DNA of 9,043 nucleotides, from positions 1-9,043 of the forward strand of contig JAISVU010000077.1 of assembly GCA_031271375.1 (NCBI GenBank), given 5' to 3'. The notes beneath the pieces are model-generated. The model was given only the letters and a program-made list of their open reading frames with translations, ran no database searches and was not told the origin of the DNA. A program made the translations under genes and the position numbers. Of this stretch, positions 1 to 5,082 are shown piece after piece. The stretch's first letter is position 1, and the number at the start of each line of letters is the position of its first letter. Source of the DNA: Clostridiales bacterium (lineage in GTDB: Bacteria > Bacillota > Clostridia > Lachnospirales > WRAX01).

Positions 1-444
1 CGCAGAAAAGACGCGATAATTCGTCTTATAAGCCTTTACGATTGCTGGTGCTTGAAGAATGGACAAGCTACATATCCATGTTACAAGCCTCAGGCAAAGA
101 GGGGCAGCAGACCGCCAAAGAGGTCTTGGCTATGGCGTTTGCTTTGACAAGCAAAGGCCGCGCTTACAATACGCATTGTCTGTTTTCCGTCCAGAAGCCG
201 TCAATGGAATTCTTTCAAGGCTTTCGCGAGAATCTAGTGTGCGTCGTAGGCTTAGGGCGCATTTCCCCCCGAAGCCGCACGTATGGCAGGATTTAATGAG
301 TATAGTGAATTTACCAACAACGGAAGCAAGCAGTCTGTTGGATGGTTGTTGGATGACACAGGCAAATTTGCTCAAATTGTTGTACCCCGTGTACAAGATT
401 TTTCAAAGTTACATAGAGCTATAACTGAGGTTGTAACATGTTAG
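1..444 (+). pseudogene. FtsK/SpoIIIE-type DNA translocase, C-terminal part, frameshifted
   Basis: This is the 3' end of a gene that starts left of the window. Frame 3 reads LLVLEEWTSY (Walker B-like, with EE where DE is usual), then a helix, then GRAYNTHCLFSVQKPS and FRENLVCVVGLGRIS. This matches the order of conserved blocks in FtsK/SpoIIIE-family ATPases of Gram-positive conjugative elements (YdcQ/TcpA type): Walker B, the GRxxGIHhIhsmQRP block, then the RxNhxhhhhLGRMSPE block. The match breaks at a C6 run (265-270), and frame 3 stops at 294-296. With one C fewer the reading continues as PEAARMAGFNEYSEF and on to KLHRAITEVVTC, stopping at 442-444, so the family signal resumes exactly across the run. 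The family pumps double-stranded or relaxase-bound DNA at the membrane. It is either a real pseudogene or a homopolymer base-call error. The family call is fairly sure; the precise subfamily is not. Confidence 0.72.
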
Positions 445-522
445 GATTTAAGCGGATTACGAGGTTGAGACCGGTATCTGGTTTCCCTCTGCCGATATTA
501 TTTTTTTACAGGAGGTTATGCT

Positions 523-1011
523 ATGAAAGCAACAACGGCAGTAACGTGTGGTAACTGCGGGGCCGTGTGGAAGACTTCGATTGAAGACAAGAGGCAGCGG
601 ATGAATGTGCTTGCTGATAGCGAGGAATGCCCTTTTTGCCGGTCGCGTCCTATGGTTTTGAGGAACGACGTAACGGTTATGTTCAGAGATATTTTTGATA
701 ATCTGAATGATATCTCATTAAAAACGGAAGCCGTGTTTTTTGATCACAACGGTGTATCTAACCCGAGGATGGTCATCCGGCTTGATGACAACTACCTTAT
801 AGGTTGTATGCTTCCTAAAGGTTTTGTGCTTGTGCAGACGAGACCCAACAGCCCCGCCCCTTCGCCTGTAGAATTGCATCACTACCTCGATATTAACGTG
901 GGGGTTCAAGACGCGATGGTTGCAGCAATAAAGGGAGCCGCCGAGGAGGTTTTTGAGTGGCTCCGTGCGAAGATGTATCTGCAACCTTTGAAAGCAAAGC
1001 AAGATTGTTGA
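523..1011 (+). CDS. Zinc-ribbon protein of unknown function in the mobile element
   Basis: A 162-aa protein that I cannot assign to a named family. The start is set by an AGGAGG at 510-515, 7 nt before the ATG. The N-terminus has CGNC at residues 9-12 and CPFC at 36-39, a CxxC-x23-CxxC arrangement typical of a zinc ribbon. The rest looks like a compact alpha/beta domain with no membrane segment: strands around RMVIRLDDNYLIGCML and GFVLVQTR, then an amphipathic C-terminal helix (AAIKGAAEEVFEWLRAKM). It sits between the FtsK-like gene and the replication origin, in the same direction as rep, so it is probably an element core gene or an accessory replication or transfer factor rather than host cargo. 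No promoter was convincingly seen in 445-522; it may be read through from upstream genes. Confidence 0.75.
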   Translation: MKATTAVTCGNCGAVWKTSIEDKRQRMNVLADSEECPFCRSRPMVLRNDVTVMFRDIFDNLNDISLKTEAVFFDHNGVSNPRMVIRLDDNYLIGCMLPKGFVLVQTRPNSPAPSPVELHHYLDINVGVQDAMVAAIKGAAEEVFEWLRAKMYLQPLKAKQDC

Positions 1012-1034
1012 TGACACTGGCGGCGGCGTAGGCT

Positions 1035-1074
1035 TTCCGGGCAGAGCGGGCCGAAGGCGGAGCGGCGCCCGGAA
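1035..1074. repeat. GC-rich inverted repeat upstream of the origin
   Basis: TTCCGGGC (1035-1042) and GCCCGGAA (1067-1074) form a perfect 8-bp inverted repeat around a 24-nt GC-rich loop. A second inverted repeat, GCCGCC (1082-1087) with GGCGGC (1103-1108), follows. The second overlaps the base of the origin hairpin, so the two could not form together. There is no T run, so an intrinsic terminator is unlikely. It may be folded single-stranded DNA near the origin, such as a priming site for the lagging strand, but that is inference. Confidence 0.45.
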
Positions 1075-1103
1075 TGCCACAGCCGCCCGCCGAGCGTAGC
1101 GAG

Positions 1104-1145
1104 GCGGCAGCTGTCTGGGCTAGTATTACCCCAGACAGCTGTCGC
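1104..1145 (+). other. CRESS-type rolling-circle origin: stem-loop with TAGTATTAC nonanucleotide
   Basis: CAGCTGTCTGGG (1108-1119) pairs perfectly with CCCAGACAGCTG (1130-1141). The stem extends outward through GCGG/TCGC (1104-1107 with 1142-1145, one G-T wobble) to 16 bp. The 10-nt loop (1120-1129) is C followed by TAGTATTAC. In circoviruses and nanoviruses the origin is a stem-loop presenting TAGTATTAC (TAATATTAC in geminiviruses), nicked by Rep as TAGTATT/AC; here that would fall between 1127 and 1128. The nonanucleotide is on the same strand as rep, about 115 bp before its start, and repeated TGTCGCA elements adjoin it. The sequence match is direct; function as an origin is inferred from the match plus the neighbouring Rep. 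Confidence 0.9.
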
Positions 1146-1220
1146 AGAACCTGCAAACCCAGGCCACATATAGGCTACAGCCCTGCGACAAAATCTTGTC
1201 GCACTTGTCGCACTGTCGCA
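1140..1220. repeat. Rep-binding iterons (TGTCGCA x5)
   Basis: TGTCGCA occurs at 1140-1146 (overlapping the base of the origin stem), 1197-1203, 1206-1212 and 1214-1220. It also occurs inverted as TGCGACA at 1184-1190. The last three direct copies are spaced 9 and 8 nt apart. TGCGACAA (1184-1191) and TTGTCGCA (1196-1203) also form a perfect 8-bp inverted repeat with a 4-nt loop. Short iterons beside the nonanucleotide hairpin are the usual specific binding sites of rolling-circle Rep proteins. Their position just before the rep start suggests Rep may also repress its own transcription, which is inference. Confidence 0.8.
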
Positions 1221-1243
1221 TGTAATTTAGGATAGGTGATGAT

Positions 1244-2302
1244 ATGGCTGCTGACCCGCAACTCCGCAAAGCTCTGCTTACCATTAACAATCCGCAGGAA
1301 AAGGGGCTTGACCGCGAAACGATAAAATTCAAACTGATGTTATTGAGTTCAGCGGTATATTGGATAATCGTGAACGAAATCGGTCAAGGGGGTACTCCCC
1401 ATACGCATATATACATAGCATTTTCGTCGGGGGTGCGCTTCTCAAGGCTCCAAAGGCTATTCGATGGTAAGGCTCATATCGAAAGGGCAAACGGAACCTC
1501 CGAGGAAAACAGGCTATATCTTCTTAAAGAAGGCAAATGGGCGGACACCGAGAAAGCGGATACTAGGGTTGAGGGTTCCTTTGAAGAATGGGGCGAAATG
1601 CCCACAGAACGCAAGTATGGCTTTAGTATTGAGTCCGCAATCATAGAATTAATAAAGGGCGGAGCGACAAACGCCGAGATTCTGCTGAAATTTCCCGATT
1701 ATCTTCGCGGCCTTCGTGATATCGAATATGTTCGCCAAACCCTTAAAGCAGAAGAAAACCGTGACAAGTGGCGAAACATAACAACTACATACATCTGGGG
1801 CAGAACGGGAACAGGCAAAACGCGTTCAGTGATGGATAGTTTCGGTTACTCAAATGTATACGCAGTTAATGACTATAGGCATCCGTTTGACGGATATGCC
1901 GGGGAGGATGTTATGTTGTTTGATGAGTTTACCTCAAAAAGTATCAGGATTCAAGATATGAACAATTATCTTGATGGATACCCTTTGTCACTTCCTGCAA
2001 GATACAGCAATAAGCAGGCCTGTTATGAAAAAGTGTTTATCATCAGTAATTCTGATCTGCTTTATCAGTATCAGCAAGAGCAGGAAGATCAATCAGAAGT
2101 CTTTGCGGCATTCATAAGGCGTATCCATAAAGTTATTCATTTTAACTCCGATGGAACGCGGAATGAATATGACGCGGCGGATTATATGAAAGACAGAGCC
2201 GATAAAAAGGTAATCCGCAGGCTATTCGCCGGAGCAAAGGCTCTTGACCCTGCAACTCCAACGCCTTTTGATGATAGGGATGATTCACCACAAACAAGGT
2301 GA
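1244..2302 (+). CDS. rep: CRESS-DNA-virus-like replication initiator Rep (HUH endonuclease + SF3 helicase)
   Basis: A 352-aa protein with both domains of CRESS Reps. The N-terminal HUH nickase has motif I LLTINNP (11-17), motif II PHTHIYI (HxH at His53 and His55) and motif III Tyr92-x-x-Lys95, where Tyr92 is the expected nicking and covalent-linkage residue. The superfamily 3 helicase has Walker A GRTGTGKT (186-193), Walker B DVMLFDEF (Asp227, Glu228), a YPLSLPARY segment resembling the B' motif (246-254), motif C VFIISN (264-269) and possible arginine-finger residues in IRRIHK (about 291-296). Length fits viral and bacterial CRESS Reps (about 300-360 aa). It should nick the upstream TAGTATTAC hairpin and unwind the element for rolling-circle replication. 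AGGTGA lies 4 nt before the ATG. Such Reps are known from eukaryotic circular ssDNA viruses and from bacterial plasmids and integrated elements. It could also act as a mobilisation nickase, since no separate relaxase is seen. Confidence 0.93.
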   Translation: MAADPQLRKALLTINNPQEKGLDRETIKFKLMLLSSAVYWIIVNEIGQGGTPHTHIYIAFSSGVRFSRLQRLFDGKAHIERANGTSEENRLYLLKEGKWADTEKADTRVEGSFEEWGEMPTERKYGFSIESAIIELIKGGATNAEILLKFPDYLRGLRDIEYVRQTLKAEENRDKWRNITTTYIWGRTGTGKTRSVMDSFGYSNVYAVNDYRHPFDGYAGEDVMLFDEFTSKSIRIQDMNNYLDGYPLSLPARYSNKQACYEKVFIISNSDLLYQYQQEQEDQSEVFAAFIRRIHKVIHFNSDGTRNEYDAADYMKDRADKKVIRRLFAGAKALDPATPTPFDDRDDSPQTR

Positions 2303-2306
2303 TTGT

Positions 2307-2323
2307 CGGCAACGGAGTTGCCG
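2307..2323 (+). other. Small hairpin between rep and the excisionase gene
   Basis: CGGCAAC and GTTGCCG form a perfect 7-bp stem with a 3-nt loop, 4 nt after the rep stop. No T run follows, so it is not a standard intrinsic terminator. It may protect the 3' end of rep mRNA or partly uncouple rep from the next gene. Confidence 0.45.
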
Positions 2324-2362
2324 TCATAGGATGGATAAAATTAATTTGAGGAGGATACGAAG

Positions 2363-2665
2363 ATGTATAGCGATAGTTTCAATCAACATGCCCGTCTTAC
2401 GGAGCTATTCCCCAGCGGCTTACCAAACATAGAATTATCCGTTGCTGTCGCTCTTGAAGCTGAAAGGCTGGCTAAGAAATATGGTAAAGACGCCTTTGAT
2501 TGCGGGGATTTAATCAAAATCCTCGGCGTGGGCCGTAATAATGTCCGGGAACTGATGAGGTCAAAACATTTTCCCGTTTTGATTATCGGAGGCCGAAAAG
2601 TAGTTTCAGCTATAGCTCTCGCAAAGTGGCTGCTTAACGATTACTTGATACAAAATACAAGCTGA
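2363..2665 (+). CDS. Excisionase-like winged helix-turn-helix DNA-binding protein
   Basis: A 100-aa protein. The C-terminal half, FDCGDLIKILGVGRNNVREL and on through HFPVLIIGGRKVVSAIALAKWL (about residues 47-92), has the layout of MerR-like excisionase domains: a helix-turn-helix over an ILGVGRNNVREL core, a wing of the FPVIxIGGRxhV type, and a final helix. The start has a very good GAGGAGG 8 nt upstream (2348-2354). Proteins of this type direct tyrosine integrases toward excision by bending DNA at the att site. Its place directly before the integrase gene and in the same direction supports that role. It lies 60 bp after rep, so it may be co-transcribed with rep. A purely transcriptional regulator is the alternative. 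Confidence 0.82.
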   Translation: MYSDSFNQHARLTELFPSGLPNIELSVAVALEAERLAKKYGKDAFDCGDLIKILGVGRNNVRELMRSKHFPVLIIGGRKVVSAIALAKWLLNDYLIQNTS

Positions 2666-2678
2666 TTTGGCTGATTTG
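2661..2678 (+). repeat. Tandem 9-bp direct repeat GCTGATTTG x2
   Basis: Two abutting copies of GCTGATTTG (2661-2669 and 2670-2678), followed by another GC, span the excisionase stop codon and end 12 nt before the integrase -35 box. It could be a binding site for the excisionase-like protein or a regulator of int; this is a suggestion from position only. Confidence 0.5.
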
Positions 2679-2690
2679 GCAACAAAATGG

Positions 2691-2719
2691 TTGAATAATC
2701 ACCCCGGATAAGGTATAAT
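2691..2719 (+). promoter_or_regulatory. Sigma-A type promoter of the integrase gene
   Basis: TTGAAT (2691-2696), a 17-nt spacer and a perfect TATAAT (2714-2719). Transcription would begin near 2726, which makes the upstream ATG at 2726 unlikely as a start and supports the ATG at 2756. CCCCG (2702-2706) and CGGGG (2731-2735) bracket the -10 box symmetrically and could be part of an operator. Confidence 0.78.
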
Positions 2720-2755
2720 TAGCATATGTTCGGGGCGTATTTGGAGGAATTGAGA

Positions 2756-4036
2756 ATGTCCAAGAATACGTCTACTTCCGATAAAAGGAGGATAAAAGGC
2801 GACGGCTCTGTTTATTATAATGAGGCCAAAAAGCTGTATGTGGCTCAAATAAACAGCGTGGATGACGAAACCGGGAAACGTATCCGCAAATCGGTTACGG
2901 GCAAAACAAAACCGGAAGCCGTTCAAAAAATGAGGGCGCTGTTATCCGGTAAAGCCGAGGCTCCAAAGCCGAAACAGGCCGTTCCGGAGCCAAAGAAAAG
3001 AACGCATAAGCTGTATGACTTCATGATGGAATATCTGATTGTTTTTAAAATGCCGACTGTCACTAGCCGCACTTTTGAATGGTATCGGAATATTTCATAC
3101 CATATCCGGGATGGGCTCGGTCAAGCTGTAATCGAGGATTTAACCGCGATTGATATTCAGAAGTTTTTGAATCCTCTTTCGTTGAAAAATTCGGATAAGA
3201 CCATAAAGGGTATACAAGGCTTATTGAATCAGGTCTTAAGACATGCTGTCAAGCTGAAAATCATACCATCAAATCCATTTGATGATGGCGTGAAGCGTCC
3301 TAAATCCCAAAAGGCCGCACAAAAGAGAAAAGCGCTCCCGCGACATGTGTGTAGGGATATACTTCAAGCTTTGGATAAATACCCAACCTATAAACCGCTT
3401 GTGATGGTTTTGCTGTACTCTGGTATTCGTGTTGGTGAGCTTATGGCGTTAAGGTGGCGAAATATTGACGAGGATAATATGCTGCTATATATTGAAAACG
3501 CTGTAACCACTAAATGTGAATTTGATGAAAATGGCAAAACAATCGGTCGCAAACAGATTATTAGCAATACCAAGACGGCAGCGAGCGAAAGGGTTATACC
3601 CTTAGAACTGGAAATATTAGAAGTGCTTAAAGAATGGCGGATTAAGTCTGAAAAGACACAGGCCAAAGCACGTAATCAAGGAAATGAGGATTTAATATTT
3701 CCTAACCAGTACGGCGGTATACGGTCATATTCCGGGTTCAAAAAGCAATTTCAACGGTTTCTTAGTGAAAATGGACTGGATGGTTATGGCATCACGTTCC
3801 ATAAATTTCGTCATACGTTCGCGACGCTACTTATGGAACAAGGCGCAAATCCCCGCGTTGTTCAAGAGCTTCTTGGGCATCGTGATATAGAAACAACACT
3901 GGGGATTTATACGACGGTATCAATGGGGATTAAGGAGAAAGAGACGGGAAGACTCGCTGCGGAATTGAAGTCCATCCGTTCAATGACCGGGACAGACCAG
4001 CGGCACAATCTTATAGTGGCTCATGGGTTAAAATAG
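2756..4036 (+). CDS. int: Tyrosine recombinase integrase of the mobile element
   Basis: A 426-aa site-specific integrase of phage/ICE type that should insert the element into tRNA-Pro and, with the excisionase, remove it. The start is the ATG preceded by TTGGAGG (8 nt away); a longer reading from 2726 would begin at the transcription start. Residues about 1-60 form an arm-binding region (GDGSVYYNEAKKLYVAQI, an AP2-like integrase N-terminus), about 85-180 the SAM-like core-binding domain, and about 190-410 the catalytic domain. The full catalytic set is visible: Arg225 (SGIRVGEL), Lys273 (NTKTAASER), His349 and Arg352 (HKFRHTF), His375 (LLGHRD) and nucleophile Tyr385 (GIYTTVS). It has its own promoter and lies next to the attachment site 123 bp downstream, the usual layout of integrative elements. 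No damage is seen, so it should be active. Confidence 0.95.
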   Translation: MSKNTSTSDKRRIKGDGSVYYNEAKKLYVAQINSVDDETGKRIRKSVTGKTKPEAVQKMRALLSGKAEAPKPKQAVPEPKKRTHKLYDFMMEYLIVFKMPTVTSRTFEWYRNISYHIRDGLGQAVIEDLTAIDIQKFLNPLSLKNSDKTIKGIQGLLNQVLRHAVKLKIIPSNPFDDGVKRPKSQKAAQKRKALPRHVCRDILQALDKYPTYKPLVMVLLYSGIRVGELMALRWRNIDEDNMLLYIENAVTTKCEFDENGKTIGRKQIISNTKTAASERVIPLELEILEVLKEWRIKSEKTQAKARNQGNEDLIFPNQYGGIRSYSGFKKQFQRFLSENGLDGYGITFHKFRHTFATLLMEQGANPRVVQELLGHRDIETTLGIYTTVSMGIKEKETGRLAAELKSIRSMTGTDQRHNLIVAHGLK

Positions 4037-4069
4037 GCAAACCATAAGCAAACCGTAAGCAAACCGTAA
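4037..4069 (+). repeat. Three tandem 11-bp repeats GCAAACCRTAA (probable integrase arm sites)
   Basis: GCAAACCATAA (4037-4047), GCAAACCGTAA (4048-4058) and GCAAACCGTAA (4059-4069) are head to tail, directly after the int stop. A partial copy, GCAAACC, recurs at 4104-4110. Short direct repeats beside the att core are typical arm-type binding sites for the N-terminal domain of tyrosine integrases. Confidence 0.75.
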
Positions 4070-4076
4070 ATAGTGT

Positions 4077-4133
4077 CGCTGGACAATGAAAAGCGATAAT
4101 CCCGCAAACCCTGACAGAGCAAGGATTCCAGCG
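4077..4133. repeat. Inverted repeat CGCTGGA / TCCAGCG near the att core
   Basis: CGCTGGA (4077-4083) and TCCAGCG (4127-4133) are a perfect 7-bp inverted pair. The first copy sits in GTCGCTGG (4075-4082), an 8-mer that recurs inside the tRNA fragment (4174-4181). It may be an extra recombinase or accessory binding site, but chance is possible at this length. Confidence 0.35.
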
Positions 4134-4159
4134 GTTTAAGATAAACAATTATACCGTAT

Positions 4160-4201
4160 TTCGGGACCAAGAGGTCGCTGGTTCAAATCCAGTCTATCCG
4201 A
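4160..4201 (+). other. Attachment site: displaced 3' part of a tRNA-Pro(CGG) gene
   Basis: The 42 nt fit tRNA positions 32-73 exactly: anticodon loop TTCGGGA with anticodon CGG, 3' anticodon stem CCAAG, variable loop AGGTC, T stem GCTGG/CCAGT around TTCAAAT, acceptor 3' strand CTATCCG and A73. G72 and A73 fit bacterial tRNA-Pro, which begins with C1. The bases before it (CGTAT) do not form the needed 5' stem CTTGG, and no D arm or acceptor 5' strand is present, so this is not a functional tRNA. Integrative elements that use a tRNA 3' end leave such a piece at the far junction. The whole tRNA should therefore stand at the other end of the element, left of the window. Chromosomal DNA resumes at about 4202. 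Confidence 0.88.
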
Positions 4202-4223
4202 TTTAATAAGATCAAATCAAGCT

Positions 4224-4253
4224 CCGCGAACATTTGTTTCGCGGGATTTTTTT
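4224..4253 (+). terminator. Intrinsic terminator of the original tRNA-Pro gene
   Basis: CCGCGAA (4224-4230) pairs with TTCGCGG (4238-4244) around a 7-nt loop, then GA and seven T. It lies 23 nt after the tRNA fragment, so it was most likely the tRNA gene's own terminator, now cut off from the tRNA 5' half by the inserted element. Confidence 0.85.
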
Positions 4254-4265
4254 GTGCCCGGCGGA

Positions 4266-4296
4266 TATAAAGAACGGAGAGTTTTTCAACTCTCCG
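4266..4296 (-). terminator. Intrinsic terminator of the minus-strand operon
   Basis: CGGAGAGTT (4275-4283) and AACTCTCCG (4288-4296) form a perfect 9-bp stem with a 4-nt loop. Read on the minus strand it is followed by TTCTTTATAT. It lies 24 nt beyond the stop of the last minus-strand gene, so it probably ends the trmK-to-small-membrane-protein transcription unit. The tract is only moderately T-rich. Confidence 0.7.
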
Positions 4297-4320
4297 CTTT
4301 CCGCTGTCAATTCTCAATCG

Positions 4321-4563
4321 CTAATTGCCGTTATAGCGGCTAGGTTCGCGGTCCGACGGCTCCGTCATGTCGATGTACACTTCGCCGCGGTCCGGCTTGG
4401 GGCCGGGGATGTAACCCGCTCTAGGCCCGTCGCCGTCCAGCGTGGGGTAGCCGTGCTTAATGCGCTGGACGTTCTCGCTGTATCTTGTGCCCACCTTTAC
4501 GATCTCGGTGGTTCCCCAGATGGCGGTGGCGACAATGCCCACTATTGTTAAAAATGCCCACAT
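4321..4563 (-). CDS. Small single-pass membrane protein of unknown function
   Basis: An 80-aa protein starting MWAFLTIVGIVATAIWG. The start is chosen because GAGGGAGAG precedes this ATG at good distance; an in-frame ATG 39 nt upstream would add a polar stretch and has no comparable site. Residues about 3-20 form one hydrophobic segment. The remainder is polar and basic (RYSENVQRIKHGYPTLDGDG, then a Pro/Gly/Asp-rich tail), probably cytoplasmic. I do not recognise a named family; the VQRIKHGYP stretch after a transmembrane helix recalls small Clostridia membrane proteins of unknown role. It is the last gene of the minus-strand set, 71 bp after the helical protein's stop. Confidence 0.7.
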   Translation of the reverse strand: MWAFLTIVGIVATAIWGTTEIVKVGTRYSENVQRIKHGYPTLDGDGPRAGYIPGPKPDRGEVYIDMTEPSDREPSRYNGN

Positions 4564-4634
4564 TTCAATCTCTCCCTCATTTTTTGGATTAATTGACCAC
4601 ATATACGCCGGTGCGGGGAAATAGTCTTATGTCT

Positions 4635-5081
4635 TTATATCTTTTTATGCTTGTTTAACTCTCCCAGAGCCTGGCTCCTGTAGGCGGCGGTCTGCGGCCT
4701 GGGAGACCGTCTGGGGGTTAGGAGCCCAATGTTCTTCCGCTCCTGCGCCCGTATCTGGACATCCTGCTCGACCACCTGGCTTATAAGGGCCTGCAGCCTG
4801 ATAATCAGCGGCTTATTATCGTCGTCATGGGCTTTTTCGTGCAAATCCCCTTTTGCTTGGTCAAAGAACCCCTGGAACATCTCGTCATATTCCTTCACGC
4901 GGTCAATGAGGTTCTGTTTTTCCGCGTTGCACTGGATAAAGAAGGTACTGCGTTCCACAGAGGGCGGGCTTTGGAGGATCGTCTCCTGATTCTGCGTTAT
5001 ATTAAGGACGTTCTCCAGGGCGGCCTGCTTTTTTTCCAGTATGTCTATCAATATTTTTAATGTCACCGTAAAATTATCCAT
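4635..5081 (-). CDS. Helical hypothetical protein, weakly FlgN-like
   Basis: A 148-aa protein that is almost entirely charged alpha helix with heptad-like runs (LKILIDILEKKQAALENVL, then AEKQNLIDRVKEYDEMF, then IRLQALISQVVEQDVQIRAQ) and a basic tail ending NKHKKI. There is no signal peptide or membrane segment, so it should be cytoplasmic. Length and helical pattern resemble FlgN-type flagellar export chaperones, but no flagellar gene is in view, so that name stays a suggestion. The ATG begins 1 nt after the TGA of the deacetylase gene (TGATATG), which points to translational coupling and one transcript. Confidence 0.7.
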   Translation of the reverse strand: MDNFTVTLKILIDILEKKQAALENVLNITQNQETILQSPPSVERSTFFIQCNAEKQNLIDRVKEYDEMFQGFFDQAKGDLHEKAHDDDNKPLIIRLQALISQVVEQDVQIRAQERKNIGLLTPRRSPRPQTAAYRSQALGELNKHKKI

Positions 5082-5082
5082 A

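Noticed and set aside
265..270. Programmed ribosomal frameshift in the FtsK-like gene
   Set aside because: No upstream ribosome-binding-like stimulator or downstream structure was seen, and this family is not known for it. An indel or read error is simpler.
1140..1220. CRISPR-like array
   Set aside because: The repeat unit is 7 bp with 1-2 nt gaps and mixed orientation, which fits iterons and not CRISPR repeats with spacers.
1196..1233. Rep promoter TTGTCG-N17-TAGGAT within the iterons
   Set aside because: Its -35 matches poorly and the start point would fall after the rep ribosome binding site, so I do not call it.
2331..2432. Short frame starting ATG 2331 overlapping the excisionase gene
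   Set aside because: No good ribosome site and a composition like out-of-frame reading of the excisionase gene.
2726..2755. Upstream ATG for the integrase (adds 10 residues)
   Set aside because: It lies at the predicted transcription start of the TATAAT promoter and lacks a ribosome binding site, while ATG 2756 has GGAGG at proper spacing.
4100..4201. Complete tRNA gene at the att site
   Set aside because: Only positions 32-73 fit; the 5' anticodon stem, D arm and acceptor 5' strand are missing.
4234..4551. Plus-strand open frame opposite the small membrane protein
   Set aside because: It begins inside the tRNA terminator hairpin, has no ribosome binding site and lies antisense to a gene with a good one.
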